Both the position numbers and the translations under genes were made by a program. Of a stretch of 64,000 nt of DNA, positions 10,675-19,656 are shown one piece after another. How positions within the stretch are numbered: position 1 is the stretch's first letter; each line of letters starts with the position of its first letter. Source of the DNA: Eubacterium sp. Its GTDB lineage: Bacteria; Bacillota; Clostridia; Lachnospirales; Lachnospiraceae. The notes beneath the pieces were generated by a model that made no database searches, was not told where the DNA came from, and worked only from the letters and a program-made list of their open reading frames with translations. Location: contig JAFRNE010000007.1 of the NCBI GenBank assembly GCA_017430325.1, positions 220,606 to 284,605 of the forward strand, written 5' to 3'.

Positions 10675-11265
10675 TTATTTCTCTGAAAGTTTCAGTCTGA
10701 TCCTGGTCAGCGCATTATTGACCGACTTGATGCTTTTATCCAGATCTTGCGAAATATCGGCATAAGACAAGCCCCTGAGATAAAGAGCGAGAACCTTCTT
10801 TTCAAAAGGACTGAGCTTACTTTCGATAGCTCTGTATCTCTCCTCTCTCTTCTCCTCTGCAAGGATTATACTCTCCGGATTATCCATCTCAGAATTACCC
10901 AGAACATTCGACAGGTCTGTTTCCCCATCATCATCTGAATAGAAGGAAACATAAGAATTAAGCGGCATATGCTTAAGTCTGTTGGAAGCCGTTATAGCTG
11001 TTCTGATCTGCCTTCTGACACAAGTGGTCGCAAAGGTAGAAAATACAGCACCGTTATCCGGCTTAAAATCTCTGATCGCTTTCACCAGGCCGATCATACC
11101 CTCTTGAAGAAGGTCATCACTGTCAGCACCTACGATAAAAAGAAATCTTATCTCCTTCCTGACAAGCCTGCTGTATCTCTGTAAGAGGAATTCCTCAGCA
11201 GCATGGTCCTTGTCATGAGAAGCCATAACCAGCTCCTCGTCGGACATTTTATCATATTCAAGCAT
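10675..11265 (-). CDS. sigH: RNA polymerase sigma factor SigH (sigma-30 family)
   Basis: This sigma-70 family factor of the sporulation/transition-phase SigH group is 196 residues long. Region 2 contains DSDDLLQEGMIGLVKAIRDF and FSTFATTCVRRQIRTAI (-10 recognition). Region 4 at the C-terminus contains SPFEKKVLALYLRGLSYADI and a final recognition helix. Its ATG overlaps the rlmB stop by one base (TAATG), so translation is probably coupled. The order cysS-mrnC-rlmB-sigH is conserved in Firmicutes and supports the name. A later start at MSDEEL is possible but has no clear ribosome-binding site. Confidence 0.9.
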   Translation of the reverse strand: MLEYDKMSDEELVMASHDKDHAAEEFLLQRYSRLVRKEIRFLFIVGADSDDLLQEGMIGLVKAIRDFKPDNGAVFSTFATTCVRRQIRTAITASNRLKHMPLNSYVSFYSDDDGETDLSNVLGNSEMDNPESIILAEEKREERYRAIESKLSPFEKKVLALYLRGLSYADISQDLDKSIKSVNNALTRIRLKLSEK

Positions 11266-12047
11266 TATTTCTTCCCCATTCTCTGTCTGACCACTTCAAA
11301 TGCAAGCACCCCTGCTGCAACCGAAGCGTTCAGCGAATCGATATCTCCCTTCATGGGTATCGATACTACAAAGTCACACTTTTCCTTCACTAGTCTTGAT
11401 ACACCACTGCCTTCATTACCTATAACGATGCCGAGAGGTCCGGTGAGATTGCTTCTGTACATCACATCACCGTCCATATCAGCGCAGGCGAACCAAAGTC
11501 CCTTCTCTTTAAGCTCGTCTATCGTCTTGGCAATATTTGTCACCTTGACAACTGGTGTATAGTTTATGGCACCGGCTGAAGCCCTGACTGCAACCGATGT
11601 AAGTCCTGCAGCTCTGTGCTTTGGAATGATAACTCCATGAGCACCTGCAAGATTCGCTGTTCTGATGATAGCTCCGAGGTTGTGCGGATCTTCGATCTCA
11701 TCAAGTATAAAGATGAACGGATCCTCTCCCTTTTCCTCAGCCTTTTTAAATATATCATCAAGCTCAGCGTATTTATATTCAGAGCACTGTGCGATAACGC
11801 CCTGATGCTTTCCTGACTCAGACATCTGATCAAGCCTCTGCTTTGAAACAAAGCTGTACATGATATCTCTCTTCTTAGCCTCACGGACTATGGTATTTAT
11901 GGAACCGTCTCTGAGACCCTCCTGGATAAACAGCTTTTCTATCGTTCTTCCGGAACGGATCGCCTCTGTAACGGCATTCCTTCCTTCAGCCAGGCTTGTA
12001 TTCTCTGAGGAATTGTTATTTTCGATTTTTGTCTTTTCGTTATTCAT
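11265..12047 (-). CDS. rlmB: 23S rRNA 2'-O-methyltransferase, RlmB/TrmH (SPOUT) family
   Basis: The 260-residue protein has an N-terminal substrate-binding domain (GRNAVTEAIRSGRTIEKLFI) and a SPOUT methyltransferase domain. Motif 1 is ILDEIEDPHNLGAIIRTANLAG with the catalytic Asn/Arg. Motif 2 is GIVIGNEGSGVS, and motif 3 is VSIPMKGDIDSLNASVAAGV, which forms the knotted SAM site. RlmB methylates a conserved guanosine in the 23S P-loop. It lies between mrnC and sigH in the conserved ribosome/tRNA cluster. A related TrmH-family enzyme with another rRNA target cannot be excluded by sequence alone. Confidence 0.92.
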   Translation of the reverse strand: MNNEKTKIENNNSSENTSLAEGRNAVTEAIRSGRTIEKLFIQEGLRDGSINTIVREAKKRDIMYSFVSKQRLDQMSESGKHQGVIAQCSEYKYAELDDIFKKAEEKGEDPFIFILDEIEDPHNLGAIIRTANLAGAHGVIIPKHRAAGLTSVAVRASAGAINYTPVVKVTNIAKTIDELKEKGLWFACADMDGDVMYRSNLTGPLGIVIGNEGSGVSRLVKEKCDFVVSIPMKGDIDSLNASVAAGVLAFEVVRQRMGKK

Positions 12048-12118
12048 ATTTACCTGCTAATTATTTTTTTCGGATCTTATCATCCTGACATAAAAGCCTG
12101 CCTTCAGGCCTTCGGCAT

Positions 12119-12529
12119 CTATTCCACATCATAACCGGCAGCAGCAAGTGCATAGTTGGTAAAATACTCCAGCCTTTCTTTATTGCCGGTAAGATAATTG
12201 AAACCAAGGACAGCTTCAAAGCCTGTAGCCTTCTTATATTCACCCATAGTCGCATTCTTTGCCTTGGTATGGACCGAAGAGTTCCTGCCATGCTTGAAGG
12301 CTTCCATCTCGTTTTCAGTAAGACTTTCCTCTTCGATAAGCCTATCTATAAGAACTGCCTGATTTACTGCCTTAACTATCCCGGTAACAACCTTGTGATA
12401 CTTTTCAGTAGGCATGTTCACCTTGGTTACAAAGTAATCCTTGATCATAAGATCAAATATACTGTCACCGATATAGGCAAGGGCCAGTCCCGAATATTTA
12501 GAAAGTACGGTTCTCTCAGCTTCTGCCAT
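12119..12529 (-). CDS. mrnC: Mini-ribonuclease III (23S rRNA maturation)
   Basis: Mini-III is a dimeric RNase III catalytic domain without the dsRNA-binding domain and matures 23S rRNA ends. The 136-residue product has LALAYIGDSIFDLMIKDYFV, with the acidic metal ligands, and a C-terminal helix EAVLGFNYLTGNKERL, matching the family's usual length. I chose ATG at 12529 (MAEAERTVL), nine bases after an AGAGGA site inside the cysS end. A longer reading overlaps the cysS stop and is not needed. It follows cysS by two bases and precedes rlmB, as in other Firmicutes. Confidence 0.93.
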   Translation of the reverse strand: MAEAERTVLSKYSGLALAYIGDSIFDLMIKDYFVTKVNMPTEKYHKVVTGIVKAVNQAVLIDRLIEEESLTENEMEAFKHGRNSSVHTKAKNATMGEYKKATGFEAVLGFNYLTGNKERLEYFTNYALAAAGYDVE

Positions 12530-12531
12530 TA

Positions 12532-13953
12532 TTAGATCCTCTTCCACTTAACGCCTTCTCTTGTATCCTTAAGCTCGATACCCATAGCAAGAAGCTTGTC
12601 ACGGATCTCATCTGCCTTAGCGAAATCCTTATCCTTTCTTGCCTGCTGTCTCTGAGCTATAAGCTCTTCAACCTCGCTGTCAAGGCTGTCTTCCTTCTTC
12701 TCAAGGATGATACCCATAACATCCGCAAGATCATTCAGCTTCCTGTAGAGACCTTCTGCAAGAGCCTTTGATGAAGCATCATTTGTATTTGAATTGATAT
12801 ATTTTACAAACTCAAATATCACTGAAATACCATCAGCTGTATTTAAGTCGTCATCCATAACCTCGTCAAATCTTGTAATGAACTGATCTGCGCCGTCAAG
12901 GATCTCCTTCTCGCCCTCTGCAAGCTCCGCAGCGGCGCTATCCTTTGTAATAATATCTCTAAGCTTCTCAGCTGCTGTAAGGATTCTCTCAAGTCCCTTC
13001 TTTGCGTCGATAACAAGCTCCTCAGAGAAGTTCAGCGGACTTCTGTACTGAGCAGAAAGCATGAAGAAACGTACAACCTGTGGGTCGTATTTGGCACAGA
13101 TATCACGTACTGTAAAGAAGTTGCCGAGTGACTTACTCATTTTCTCGTTATTTATCTTAAGGAAACCATTATGCATCCAGTATCTTGCAAACTCAGTACC
13201 GTTAGCAGCCTCGCTCTGTGCGATCTCATTCTCATGATGAGGGAAGATAAGGTCTTCACCGCCGGCATGGATATCTATGGTTCCACCGATGTATTTCTTA
13301 GACATAACAGAGCACTCAAGATGCCAGCCCGGACGACCGTCGCCCCATGGAGAGATCCATGATGGCTCGCCTTCCTTCTTAGGCTTCCAGAGAACGAAAT
13401 CAAGTCCATCCTCCTTCTCATCCTCACCGCTTACCTTAAGCTGGTGATTCTCAGCTCTGTGGCCTGACTCCAGATCATCTATATTCTTATGAGAAAGCTT
13501 GCCGTACTCCTTGAAGCTTCTGGTTCTGAAATATACAGTACCGTTCTTCTCGTAAGCATGTTCCTTCTCGATAAGTGTCTCCACCATATTGATCATATCA
13601 GGGATCTCTTTTGTAGCCTGTGGATGTGTTGTTGCAGGACGTACATTGAGCGCCTTCATATCCTTCTTGCACTCTTCGATGTAACGCTCAGAGACAACGC
13701 TTGACTCAACGCCATCTTCGTTTGCACGCTTGATGATCTTGTCATCAACATCTGTAAAGTTTGAAACGTAATTAACCTCATAACCTCTGTACTCAAGATA
13801 TCTTCTAAGAGTATCAAATACTATCATCGGACGCGCATTTCCGATATGAATGTAATCATAAACTGTAGGTCCGCATACATAGATGCCTACCTTGCCCGGA
13901 ACTATCGGCTTAAACTCTTCTTTTCTTCTTGTAAGTGTATTAAATATTCTCAT
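12532..13953 (-). CDS. cysS: Cysteinyl-tRNA synthetase
   Basis: This enzyme charges tRNA-Cys. The 473-residue class Ia synthetase has a zinc-ligand Cys in YVCGPTVYDY, the HIGH motif in DYIHIGNARP and the KMSKS motif in NEKMSKSLGN. Zinc-site residues also lie in HLECSVMS and HHENEIAQSEA. The C-terminal helical DALR-type domain ends VKWKRI. No T-box sequence was recognised in the short leader. It heads the cysS-mrnC-rlmB-sigH cluster. Confidence 0.98.
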   Translation of the reverse strand: MRIFNTLTRRKEEFKPIVPGKVGIYVCGPTVYDYIHIGNARPMIVFDTLRRYLEYRGYEVNYVSNFTDVDDKIIKRANEDGVESSVVSERYIEECKKDMKALNVRPATTHPQATKEIPDMINMVETLIEKEHAYEKNGTVYFRTRSFKEYGKLSHKNIDDLESGHRAENHQLKVSGEDEKEDGLDFVLWKPKKEGEPSWISPWGDGRPGWHLECSVMSKKYIGGTIDIHAGGEDLIFPHHENEIAQSEAANGTEFARYWMHNGFLKINNEKMSKSLGNFFTVRDICAKYDPQVVRFFMLSAQYRSPLNFSEELVIDAKKGLERILTAAEKLRDIITKDSAAAELAEGEKEILDGADQFITRFDEVMDDDLNTADGISVIFEFVKYINSNTNDASSKALAEGLYRKLNDLADVMGIILEKKEDSLDSEVEELIAQRQQARKDKDFAKADEIRDKLLAMGIELKDTREGVKWKRI

Positions 13954-14048
13954 ATTATTATCCTCTTAAAAATATTTTGCCGCTTTATTATACAACTAAT
14001 GAAACAATTAATCTATCACAAGTTATATATTATTATTCTATAGTACTA

Positions 14049-15458
14049 TCATTTTGATAATCTACTGTATTTCAGTTTCAATATTCGCCTTACACTCTCA
14101 TCGATACGTGACTCACTGAGTTCTCCGCTGTTAATTGCTTCCTCGATCCCTTCAATCGCCGCTTCAAAATCGTAAGGCATAAGAAGCAGGTCCGCTCCTG
14201 CATTAATACATCGCAGAGCCGCCTCACCGCTGCTGTAATTATCGGAAATAGCGCCCATATTAAGAGCATCCGTGATCACTACTCCGTCAAAGCCAAGTTC
14301 ATTTCTAAGTACTTCAGTAATAAGCTTATGGGAAAATACAGCCGGCTGATCATCAACTTCAGGCATGGTTATATGTGCAACCATGACCATATCTGCTCCG
14401 GCCTTGATACCACTCTTAAACACAAGGAATTCCTGTTCCTTCAGTTCATCAAGAGTCTTGTAGGAATATGCCGTTCCCGAGTGGCTGTCCTCTGAGGTGT
14501 CGCCATGTCCCGGAAAATGCTTCAAAGTACAGATAACACCGCCATCATTAAAGCCCTTAACAGCCGCTGCCACAAGGGTTGCGGCCTCTTCAAAGTCATC
14601 ACTATAGGCTCTGTGGCCTATAACTGTATTTTCGCTGTTGGACCAGGTATCTGCTACAGGCGCAAAATCAAGATTGAAACCGATATTTCTTATATCAGTA
14701 GCAATCGTAAGCGCATTGTTATAAGCAGTTTCTGTACCTTCCTCACGATAATTATACATATTGTCGAAGGTAGTTGTCCCAAGCTTGTCAGCGCAGCGTG
14801 CAACTATACCGCCTTCTTCGTCAACAGATACAAAGAAAGGTACTCCGGTCCTTTCCTCCGCATACTGCTTTGTCAATCTGATCATCTCTTCAGTCTGTTC
14901 ATAGCTTTCAAGATTATCTGAGAAATATATCACACCTGCTACAGGATATCTCTGGAGAGCCTCCTTTGTTGCATCGCCGGCCGAGGTACAAAGTGAATAA
15001 CCGGTAAGCGCCTCCGGTGTAATGATAAAAAGCTGACAGACCTTCTCACGAAGAGTCATCTGTGCAAGCTTTTCCTCAACCATCCTATCTATGTCAGTTG
15101 CATCTGCTTTCTCGGTTGTTTCAGGCAGACTTGTATCTTCTGTTGAAGCACTGTTATCTTCAGTCGATTTTCCATTCTCCGAAGATGCTTCGGTTTTATT
15201 TTCAATGCCGGCTGTATTGCTTGTGTCGCCTGTATTATCACCGGTACCGTCATCCGAGATATCATTATCACCTTCTATATGATCAGACGTCGAATTCTGA
15301 CCACTGCTCATATTCGCGTATTCTTCCGCCTTCTCCTGCTTATCCTTCAGCCGGCTTTTATACATGATAAAAACCGTCAGGAATGAAACAAGCAGAACTG
15401 CCGCAGTCACCGCAAGTATAACTGTATATTTTTTCATCTTATTATAAAAATTTTCCAA
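14049..15458 (-). CDS. Membrane-anchored GH3 beta-N-acetylhexosaminidase (NagZ-like)
   Basis: The 469-residue protein has an N-terminal membrane anchor (about 9-33) and a low-complexity Ser/Thr/Asp/Glu linker (about 45-125). A glycoside hydrolase family 3 domain fills the rest. The NagZ-type loop KHFPGHGDTSEDSHSG holds the catalytic His/Asp pair, and the nucleophile Asp lies in GVVITDALNMGAI. Such enzymes release N-acetylglucosamine from peptidoglycan fragments outside the membrane. The best start is TTG at 15458, eight bases after GGGAGG; an ATG seven codons later has no such site. It forms its own unit on the minus strand. Confidence 0.88.
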   Translation of the reverse strand: MENFYNKMKKYTVILAVTAAVLLVSFLTVFIMYKSRLKDKQEKAEEYANMSSGQNSTSDHIEGDNDISDDGTGDNTGDTSNTAGIENKTEASSENGKSTEDNSASTEDTSLPETTEKADATDIDRMVEEKLAQMTLREKVCQLFIITPEALTGYSLCTSAGDATKEALQRYPVAGVIYFSDNLESYEQTEEMIRLTKQYAEERTGVPFFVSVDEEGGIVARCADKLGTTTFDNMYNYREEGTETAYNNALTIATDIRNIGFNLDFAPVADTWSNSENTVIGHRAYSDDFEEAATLVAAAVKGFNDGGVICTLKHFPGHGDTSEDSHSGTAYSYKTLDELKEQEFLVFKSGIKAGADMVMVAHITMPEVDDQPAVFSHKLITEVLRNELGFDGVVITDALNMGAISDNYSSGEAALRCINAGADLLLMPYDFEAAIEGIEEAINSGELSESRIDESVRRILKLKYSRLSK

Positions 15459-15654
15459 TTATTCTGCCTCCCGGACACGTTTGATCATTTGAAGGATCAT
15501 TATGATCCTAACTCATCCAATGTCATATCAAGTGGTTATTTTACACTTCAAATAACAACAATGTCAATTGCATCATAATTGAGTATTCATTAATGATTAT
15601 TAATATATTCGGAACACATCTTAATCAACTCTACAATACACTTGTCGTCAAACG

Positions 15655-15689
15655 TGAAGAAACCCCTAATAGCTGCAACTATTAGGGGT
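15655..15689 (-). terminator. Terminator after the LUD-domain gene
   Basis: A perfect 11-bp stem ACCCCTAATAG/CTATTAGGGGT with a 6-base loop (15662-15689), followed on the minus strand by a short T-rich tract. It lies seven bases beyond the stop at 15696. Confidence 0.85.
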
Positions 15690-15695
15690 ATTATC

Positions 15696-16334
15696 TTAGA
15701 ATCCCAGATTCTCTCCTACGAGGATCACATATATTCTATCCTTATGTCTTGAGAATCGTGTTATAAGGAACTGGCAGCAGATCGTATCAGGTGATTTGCA
15801 GTCCATACACTTACCTGTAACCGAGCACGGTGTAGCAAGTCCGAATCTCTGAGCATTGATCGGGGCCGCAACATTTCTCGCACGTTTCATAGCAGCATCC
15901 ACATCGCTGCAAACCTTATTCATTCCAACTATAAAGAGCACCTTCTTCGGTCCCTGAGCGATAGCCGAAACACGATTAGAGTTACCATCGATGTTTACAA
16001 GCACGCCGTCGTCTGTCATCGCATTTGTGCTTGCCAGATAAAAGTCCGCATCATATGCAGCAAGCATAGCCGCCCTCTTATCCTCAGCCTTATCGCGGTC
16101 GATAAAATTGTAATTACCTTCTGTCAGCGCCTTTACAAGTCCTATCTCATGAACGCTCATTCCACCGCCCATAGTGATCGTCGAACCTTCAGGTATGATA
16201 CTTAGTGCTTTCTCAAGAGCTTCCTCGGCCGTTTCCGCATAATAACCGGTCATATTTCTTGATTCGAGCCCCTTGATCACCTTCTCAGCCAGAAGCTTAT
16301 TTCTTTTGATAATATTTTCGTTTATATACTCCAC
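15696..16334 (-). CDS. LUD-domain (lactate utilization, DUF162) protein
   Basis: The 212-residue single-domain protein begins with a helical region (NKLLAEKVIKGLESRNM). It then shows the LUD core: GSTITMGGGMSVHEIGL, YDADFYLASTNAMTDDGVLVNIDGN, and PKKVLFIVGMNKVC. Near the C-terminus is a Cys cluster, TGKCMDCKSPDTICC, possibly a metal or Fe-S site. LUD proteins include LutB/LutC-like parts of lactate oxidation, but lone short LUD proteins are common in Clostridia and their role is unknown. There are no lutA/lutB neighbours. Confidence 0.85.
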   Translation of the reverse strand: MEYINENIIKRNKLLAEKVIKGLESRNMTGYYAETAEEALEKALSIIPEGSTITMGGGMSVHEIGLVKALTEGNYNFIDRDKAEDKRAAMLAAYDADFYLASTNAMTDDGVLVNIDGNSNRVSAIAQGPKKVLFIVGMNKVCSDVDAAMKRARNVAAPINAQRFGLATPCSVTGKCMDCKSPDTICCQFLITRFSRHKDRIYVILVGENLGF

Positions 16335-16409
16335 ACTCCTTATGACGTAAACTACCTTGTCATGAGTAACAAATACATTATATATAATACCTTAATAACA
16401 ACCTCTTGT

Positions 16410-16721
16410 CTAATCGTTTAAAGCCATAACATATATCTGGCACGGATTTGCCTCGTCCCAAAGCAGCGGAAATACCTCAAATTCCTTAAAGCCACATCCA
16501 AGATAAAACAGATTCGTAAGATCATAATCCGGATACATGCCCATCTGAACAGTCTTTCCCTGCATAAACGAGTATCCCAGCCTCTCCGCACTTTCAGCTA
16601 TATACTGCTCCCTGATTTCCTCAACCTCAAACCATTCGGTAAGAGCTTCTAATATATTTCTTGTTATTTCCTGCTTTTTCTTAGCATCTTCAATCTGTCT
16701 GATATTTAATTCCCCGGTCAT
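16410..16721 (-). pseudogene. Internally deleted GNAT acetyltransferase remnant
   Basis: The open frame codes for 103 residues. The first 40 or so (EALTEWFEVEEIREQYIAES) look like the start of a GNAT acetyltransferase. The last 60 (GYSFMQGKTVQMG, NLFYLGCGFKEFEV, FPLLWDEANPCQIYVMAL) look like the end of the same family. The middle, including beta-4 and the Q/RxxGxG/A acetyl-CoA loop, is missing, as if about 60 codons had been lost in frame near the join AESAERLGYSF. Without that loop it should not bind acetyl-CoA. It sits 14 bases after the kinase gene and shares its strand. The alternative is a short real protein of unknown role. Confidence 0.65.
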
Positions 16722-16735
16722 CTTTAATCTCCTAA

Positions 16736-17959
16736 TTATTTCATTGCATCTGTCAGCGTTATGACCAACATTCCTTCACTGAAAAATAATACTATAAATA
16801 TCAATATCGACATAAATATCGAGCATATTATTTTCCCTTTCCGAGTCTTCATATCTCTCACAAAAGGAAAGCTGTCTCTCATCCCTCTGTAATTGAAAAG
16901 GAAAAATATCACAATACATATTACCCCAAAAGTGAGAATACTTGTTAGAACATTCAAAAACAATACCCCTAACTTACTCACCTCATAATAGTCTTCTTTA
17001 TCAAGAAAACCTACGGTAATGGAAAATACAGCCGCAAGTATATATCCAACCGTCCCAAGCATCATTTTTTCCGGTCTTTGTGTTCTGAATCCCGGCGGTA
17101 CATAGCTGTATTTTTTATTGATGTCATTTACATCCTGAGCATTTTTATTAACTGCCGATATTTTATTAACTACAGCAGATTTATCTTTTTTAACGCCTTT
17201 TTTACGTTCATTCTCTTTGATCCCAAGAAATCTCCGTATTTCTCCTACGCTTTGAAACCGGTCTTTCTTGTCGATCATCATGCACTTTGCGGAAAAATCC
17301 TCTATCAGCTTTAACCTCTCATTGTCCGGCAGATACGAACGGTCGATATCAACATTGTCCAGAATGTATTTTACAGTTGCTCCCAATCCATAAAAATCTG
17401 TTCTTATATCACTTTCCGAGAATCCATACTGCTCAGGTGCCGCAAAGCCTCTCGTTCCCATGGCTACTGTATCTCTGACCTTCTCGCCATCAAGTTCTCT
17501 GGAAATACTGAAATCAACAAGATATATCTTTTTATCCTTATCGATCATTATATTGTCCGGTTTGATATCTCTATGGATGATCGGTGGATCAAGTTCCGAA
17601 AGCATTTCAATAACATTCAGGATCTCAGACACAATATGATCAATGCTATCTACATGCTTCAGGTAATTCCGATCCTCCTCGATCATCTCACCCAAATTCT
17701 GGCCGTCAATAAACTGCTCGACCACAATAGCATGTTCGTCGCCCTGAATGATCTCTATTATTCCCGGAATACCGGTCAACTGACTTTCCTTCAGTCTCGA
17801 GTAAATATCTACAGATATATTTCTTATAATTTTAGCCGCAAAAATACTATTATCAGACTTATCACGAGAAATTCTCATCATTCTCTTTTCCTCATTAATA
17901 AAACTGATAAAGCTATATCCATTCATATTTAATTCTTCAAGAACCGAATTATCGATCAT
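16736..17959 (-). CDS. Membrane Ser/Thr protein kinase (Hanks type), atypical
   Basis: The 407-residue protein has an N-terminal kinase domain (about 10-245). Its invariant Lys is in FAAKII (about 43), the catalytic loop is IIHRDIKPDN, and an APEQY peptide-anchoring motif and DFYGLGATVKYIL follow. A basic linker and about three transmembrane helices (300-400) come next. Two features are unusual: the Gly-rich loop before the Lys has no recognisable GxGxxG, and the metal loop reads DFS rather than DFG. It lacks PASTA repeats, so it is not a PrkC homologue. An HTH protein gene ends six bases upstream, so the two are likely co-expressed. Confidence 0.85.
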   Translation of the reverse strand: MIDNSVLEELNMNGYSFISFINEEKRMMRISRDKSDNSIFAAKIIRNISVDIYSRLKESQLTGIPGIIEIIQGDEHAIVVEQFIDGQNLGEMIEEDRNYLKHVDSIDHIVSEILNVIEMLSELDPPIIHRDIKPDNIMIDKDKKIYLVDFSISRELDGEKVRDTVAMGTRGFAAPEQYGFSESDIRTDFYGLGATVKYILDNVDIDRSYLPDNERLKLIEDFSAKCMMIDKKDRFQSVGEIRRFLGIKENERKKGVKKDKSAVVNKISAVNKNAQDVNDINKKYSYVPPGFRTQRPEKMMLGTVGYILAAVFSITVGFLDKEDYYEVSKLGVLFLNVLTSILTFGVICIVIFFLFNYRGMRDSFPFVRDMKTRKGKIICSIFMSILIFIVLFFSEGMLVITLTDAMK

Positions 17960-17965
17960 AATTAT

Positions 17966-18385
17966 TTACAATGCTTCAAGCTTTTTCCTGTAAAGGAGCG
18001 CATTCGTATCCTCAAGAGACATCTTGTTTGTTATCGAATAAATGATTATAGCATCTCTCGGATCTTTAGCATAAAGTATGCCTGTTTTTAGCAGTGTCAG
18101 GCATCTGTTCGTCTCATCAAGATCAAAGCCTCCGGCTATACACAGAACTATTGCATTATCCCTGCCAGGCTGTCTCAGTCCGTTCAGAAGCTGATATGCA
18201 TATGTACGGCTTATTCCCGATGCTTTAATGACTTTATTTTTGCTGAGCCCTCTTGACTCTATCAGAGCATTATAATAATCGACAAAGCTTATCGACCTGA
18301 ACGCTTTATCGCTCATAATCCTATCAAGAGCCCTCTCGGAATCAGCTTCCTTAAGCTCATTATAAAAATCCGATGTATTTTTCAT
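17966..18385 (-). CDS. Helix-turn-helix protein paired with the membrane kinase
   Basis: The product is 139 residues, using ATG at 18385 six bases after AGGGG; a start seven codons upstream is less supported. The middle holds an XRE-like helix-turn-helix (DYYNALIESRGLSKNKVIKASGISRTYAYQLLNGLRQPGRDN). The C-terminal half is helical (GGFDLDETNRCLTLLKTGILYAKDPRDAIIIYSI) and looks like a fused sensor or dimer region. The gene ends six bases before a membrane Ser/Thr kinase gene, so the kinase may phosphorylate this protein or be expressed with it. That link is inference from gene order. I cannot name the regulator. Confidence 0.7.
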   Translation of the reverse strand: MKNTSDFYNELKEADSERALDRIMSDKAFRSISFVDYYNALIESRGLSKNKVIKASGISRTYAYQLLNGLRQPGRDNAIVLCIAGGFDLDETNRCLTLLKTGILYAKDPRDAIIIYSITNKMSLEDTNALLYRKKLEAL

Positions 18386-18458
18386 GAAATCCCCTTTTTC
18401 AATCACGGAACCTACTCCTTTATAATATCACAAATTCTTTTAACATTCTACATTGATA

Positions 18459-18528
18459 CAGCCTCTGAACAGTCAGCAATTGCTGTTGACTGAATGTCAG
18501 AGGCTGCAGCTCTTATTTTTTTTCTGTA
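18459..18528. terminator. Long compound hairpin with T-run on the plus strand
   Basis: A 10-bp stem CAGCCTCTGA/TCAGAGGCTG (18459-18468 and 18497-18506) encloses a second stem AGTCA/TGACT around GCAATTGC. About nine bases further on the plus strand is a run of eight T. It lies between the HTH gene and the DUF5067 gene, both on minus. The strand on which it terminates is unclear. Confidence 0.5.
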
Positions 18529-18568
18529 TTATTTGTCCTGATAAATGTTTTTACCACAGGCCAAATCA

Positions 18569-19483
18569 TTAATTTATAGATCTTTTCTCTGATAACACTT
18601 CTTTATCTGTGAAATATTCTTTTATCTCGATTTCGACATCTGACGATGTATCATTCAGTAAATATCCTTCTTCAACAATTATTGTCACTCCGGGTTTTAT
18701 ATATAGAATAGACGGCTCACTATCAACCTCATCACTGAACGTAAAACTTTTACATTCTACGCCATTTTGAAACACTTTATCATTAAATTCTGTAGCAAAT
18801 GCGCAGGCTTTATCTTCTCCATTTGTATATTCATATTTTACAATTAAAATATCATCACCTGAATAATCTTCACCCAGATACATATCAGCTATTTTCACCG
18901 ATGTCTTCACATTATCAGCATCTTCAGCTTTATATGTTCCCTCTCCGTCTTCCAGTTCAATAACAGCGTTAAGGTAGTAATGATTTTTTATGATATCTTT
19001 TATCTCAACGGCTGCATTCGTTTTATCCTGAAGTTTATATCCGATCTTTATTGTATTTGTTACTCCTGGCTTGATATCTACCAGCCCATCACCGGCACTT
19101 ACATCATCCATCATCACTCCTAAAGAAGAGCATTCTATCCCGTTCTGATAAACCTTATCATTAAAAGCAAATGTAAATGATGTTTCCTTTTTACTATTAT
19201 TTGTCCACGAGTATTCGATAACAAGAACATCAGATCCATCATAATTTTCTTCTATATTTGATGATAATATCTCAATCGCATAGTCATCATTTTTATCTTC
19301 TGTCTTTTCAGTAGTTGCTTTAGTTGTTTCAGTTGTGTTTTTTGCATTATTCTCTGTTGTAATAACAACAGTTGAAGGTTCTTCTTCCTCTTTTTTCTTT
19401 TTTTCATAATTCATAGCTGCAGCTACGATTATTATGATTACAATCAGTATGATTATTCCCTTTTTACCACTTTTCTTTTTCAT
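18569..19483 (-). CDS. Membrane-anchored protein with two DUF5067-like domains
   Basis: The product is 304 residues if it starts at ATG 19483, which follows a clear GGAGG. A longer frame reaching upstream lacks such a site. The N-terminus is KKKSGKKG plus a hydrophobic helix, so it is probably an uncleaved anchor. A Thr/Glu linker (TTETTKATTEKTE) follows. Two similar domains come next: each has a line like YDGSDVLVIEYSWTNNS, a DKVYQNGIEC stretch and a DIKPGVT-type close, the second being DDILIVKYEYTNGED, DKVFQNGVEC, YIKPGVT. This is the look of DUF5067, an extracellular beta fold of unknown function. It stands alone. Confidence 0.72.
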   Translation of the reverse strand: MKKKSGKKGIIILIVIIIIVAAAMNYEKKKKEEEEPSTVVITTENNAKNTTETTKATTEKTEDKNDDYAIEILSSNIEENYDGSDVLVIEYSWTNNSKKETSFTFAFNDKVYQNGIECSSLGVMMDDVSAGDGLVDIKPGVTNTIKIGYKLQDKTNAAVEIKDIIKNHYYLNAVIELEDGEGTYKAEDADNVKTSVKIADMYLGEDYSGDDILIVKYEYTNGEDKACAFATEFNDKVFQNGVECKSFTFSDEVDSEPSILYIKPGVTIIVEEGYLLNDTSSDVEIEIKEYFTDKEVLSEKRSIN

Positions 19484-19600
19484 AATTCCATTCCTCCCTC
19501 TACTTAAATATATGTCTTTGAAATTACTACTGATTATTATTTTACTATATGCTTTGTTCGATTTGGTATGCACGGTGCATACAAACACTAAAAAATAGTA

Positions 19601-19635
19601 AAATAAAATCCGGCAAGTATTTCTACTTACCGGAT
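19601..19635 (-). terminator. Terminator after the ROK kinase gene
   Basis: A 12-bp stem ATCCGGTAAGTA/TACTTGCCGGAT (one mismatch) with a 4-base loop and a T-rich tail on the minus strand, about 20 bases after the stop at 19657. Confidence 0.88.
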
Positions 19636-19656
19636 GGTTAATATTACTATATTTAA

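Noticed and set aside
12061..12291. Open frame of 76 codons on minus
   Set aside because: It is an out-of-frame shadow of mrnC; mrnC itself has the family motifs.
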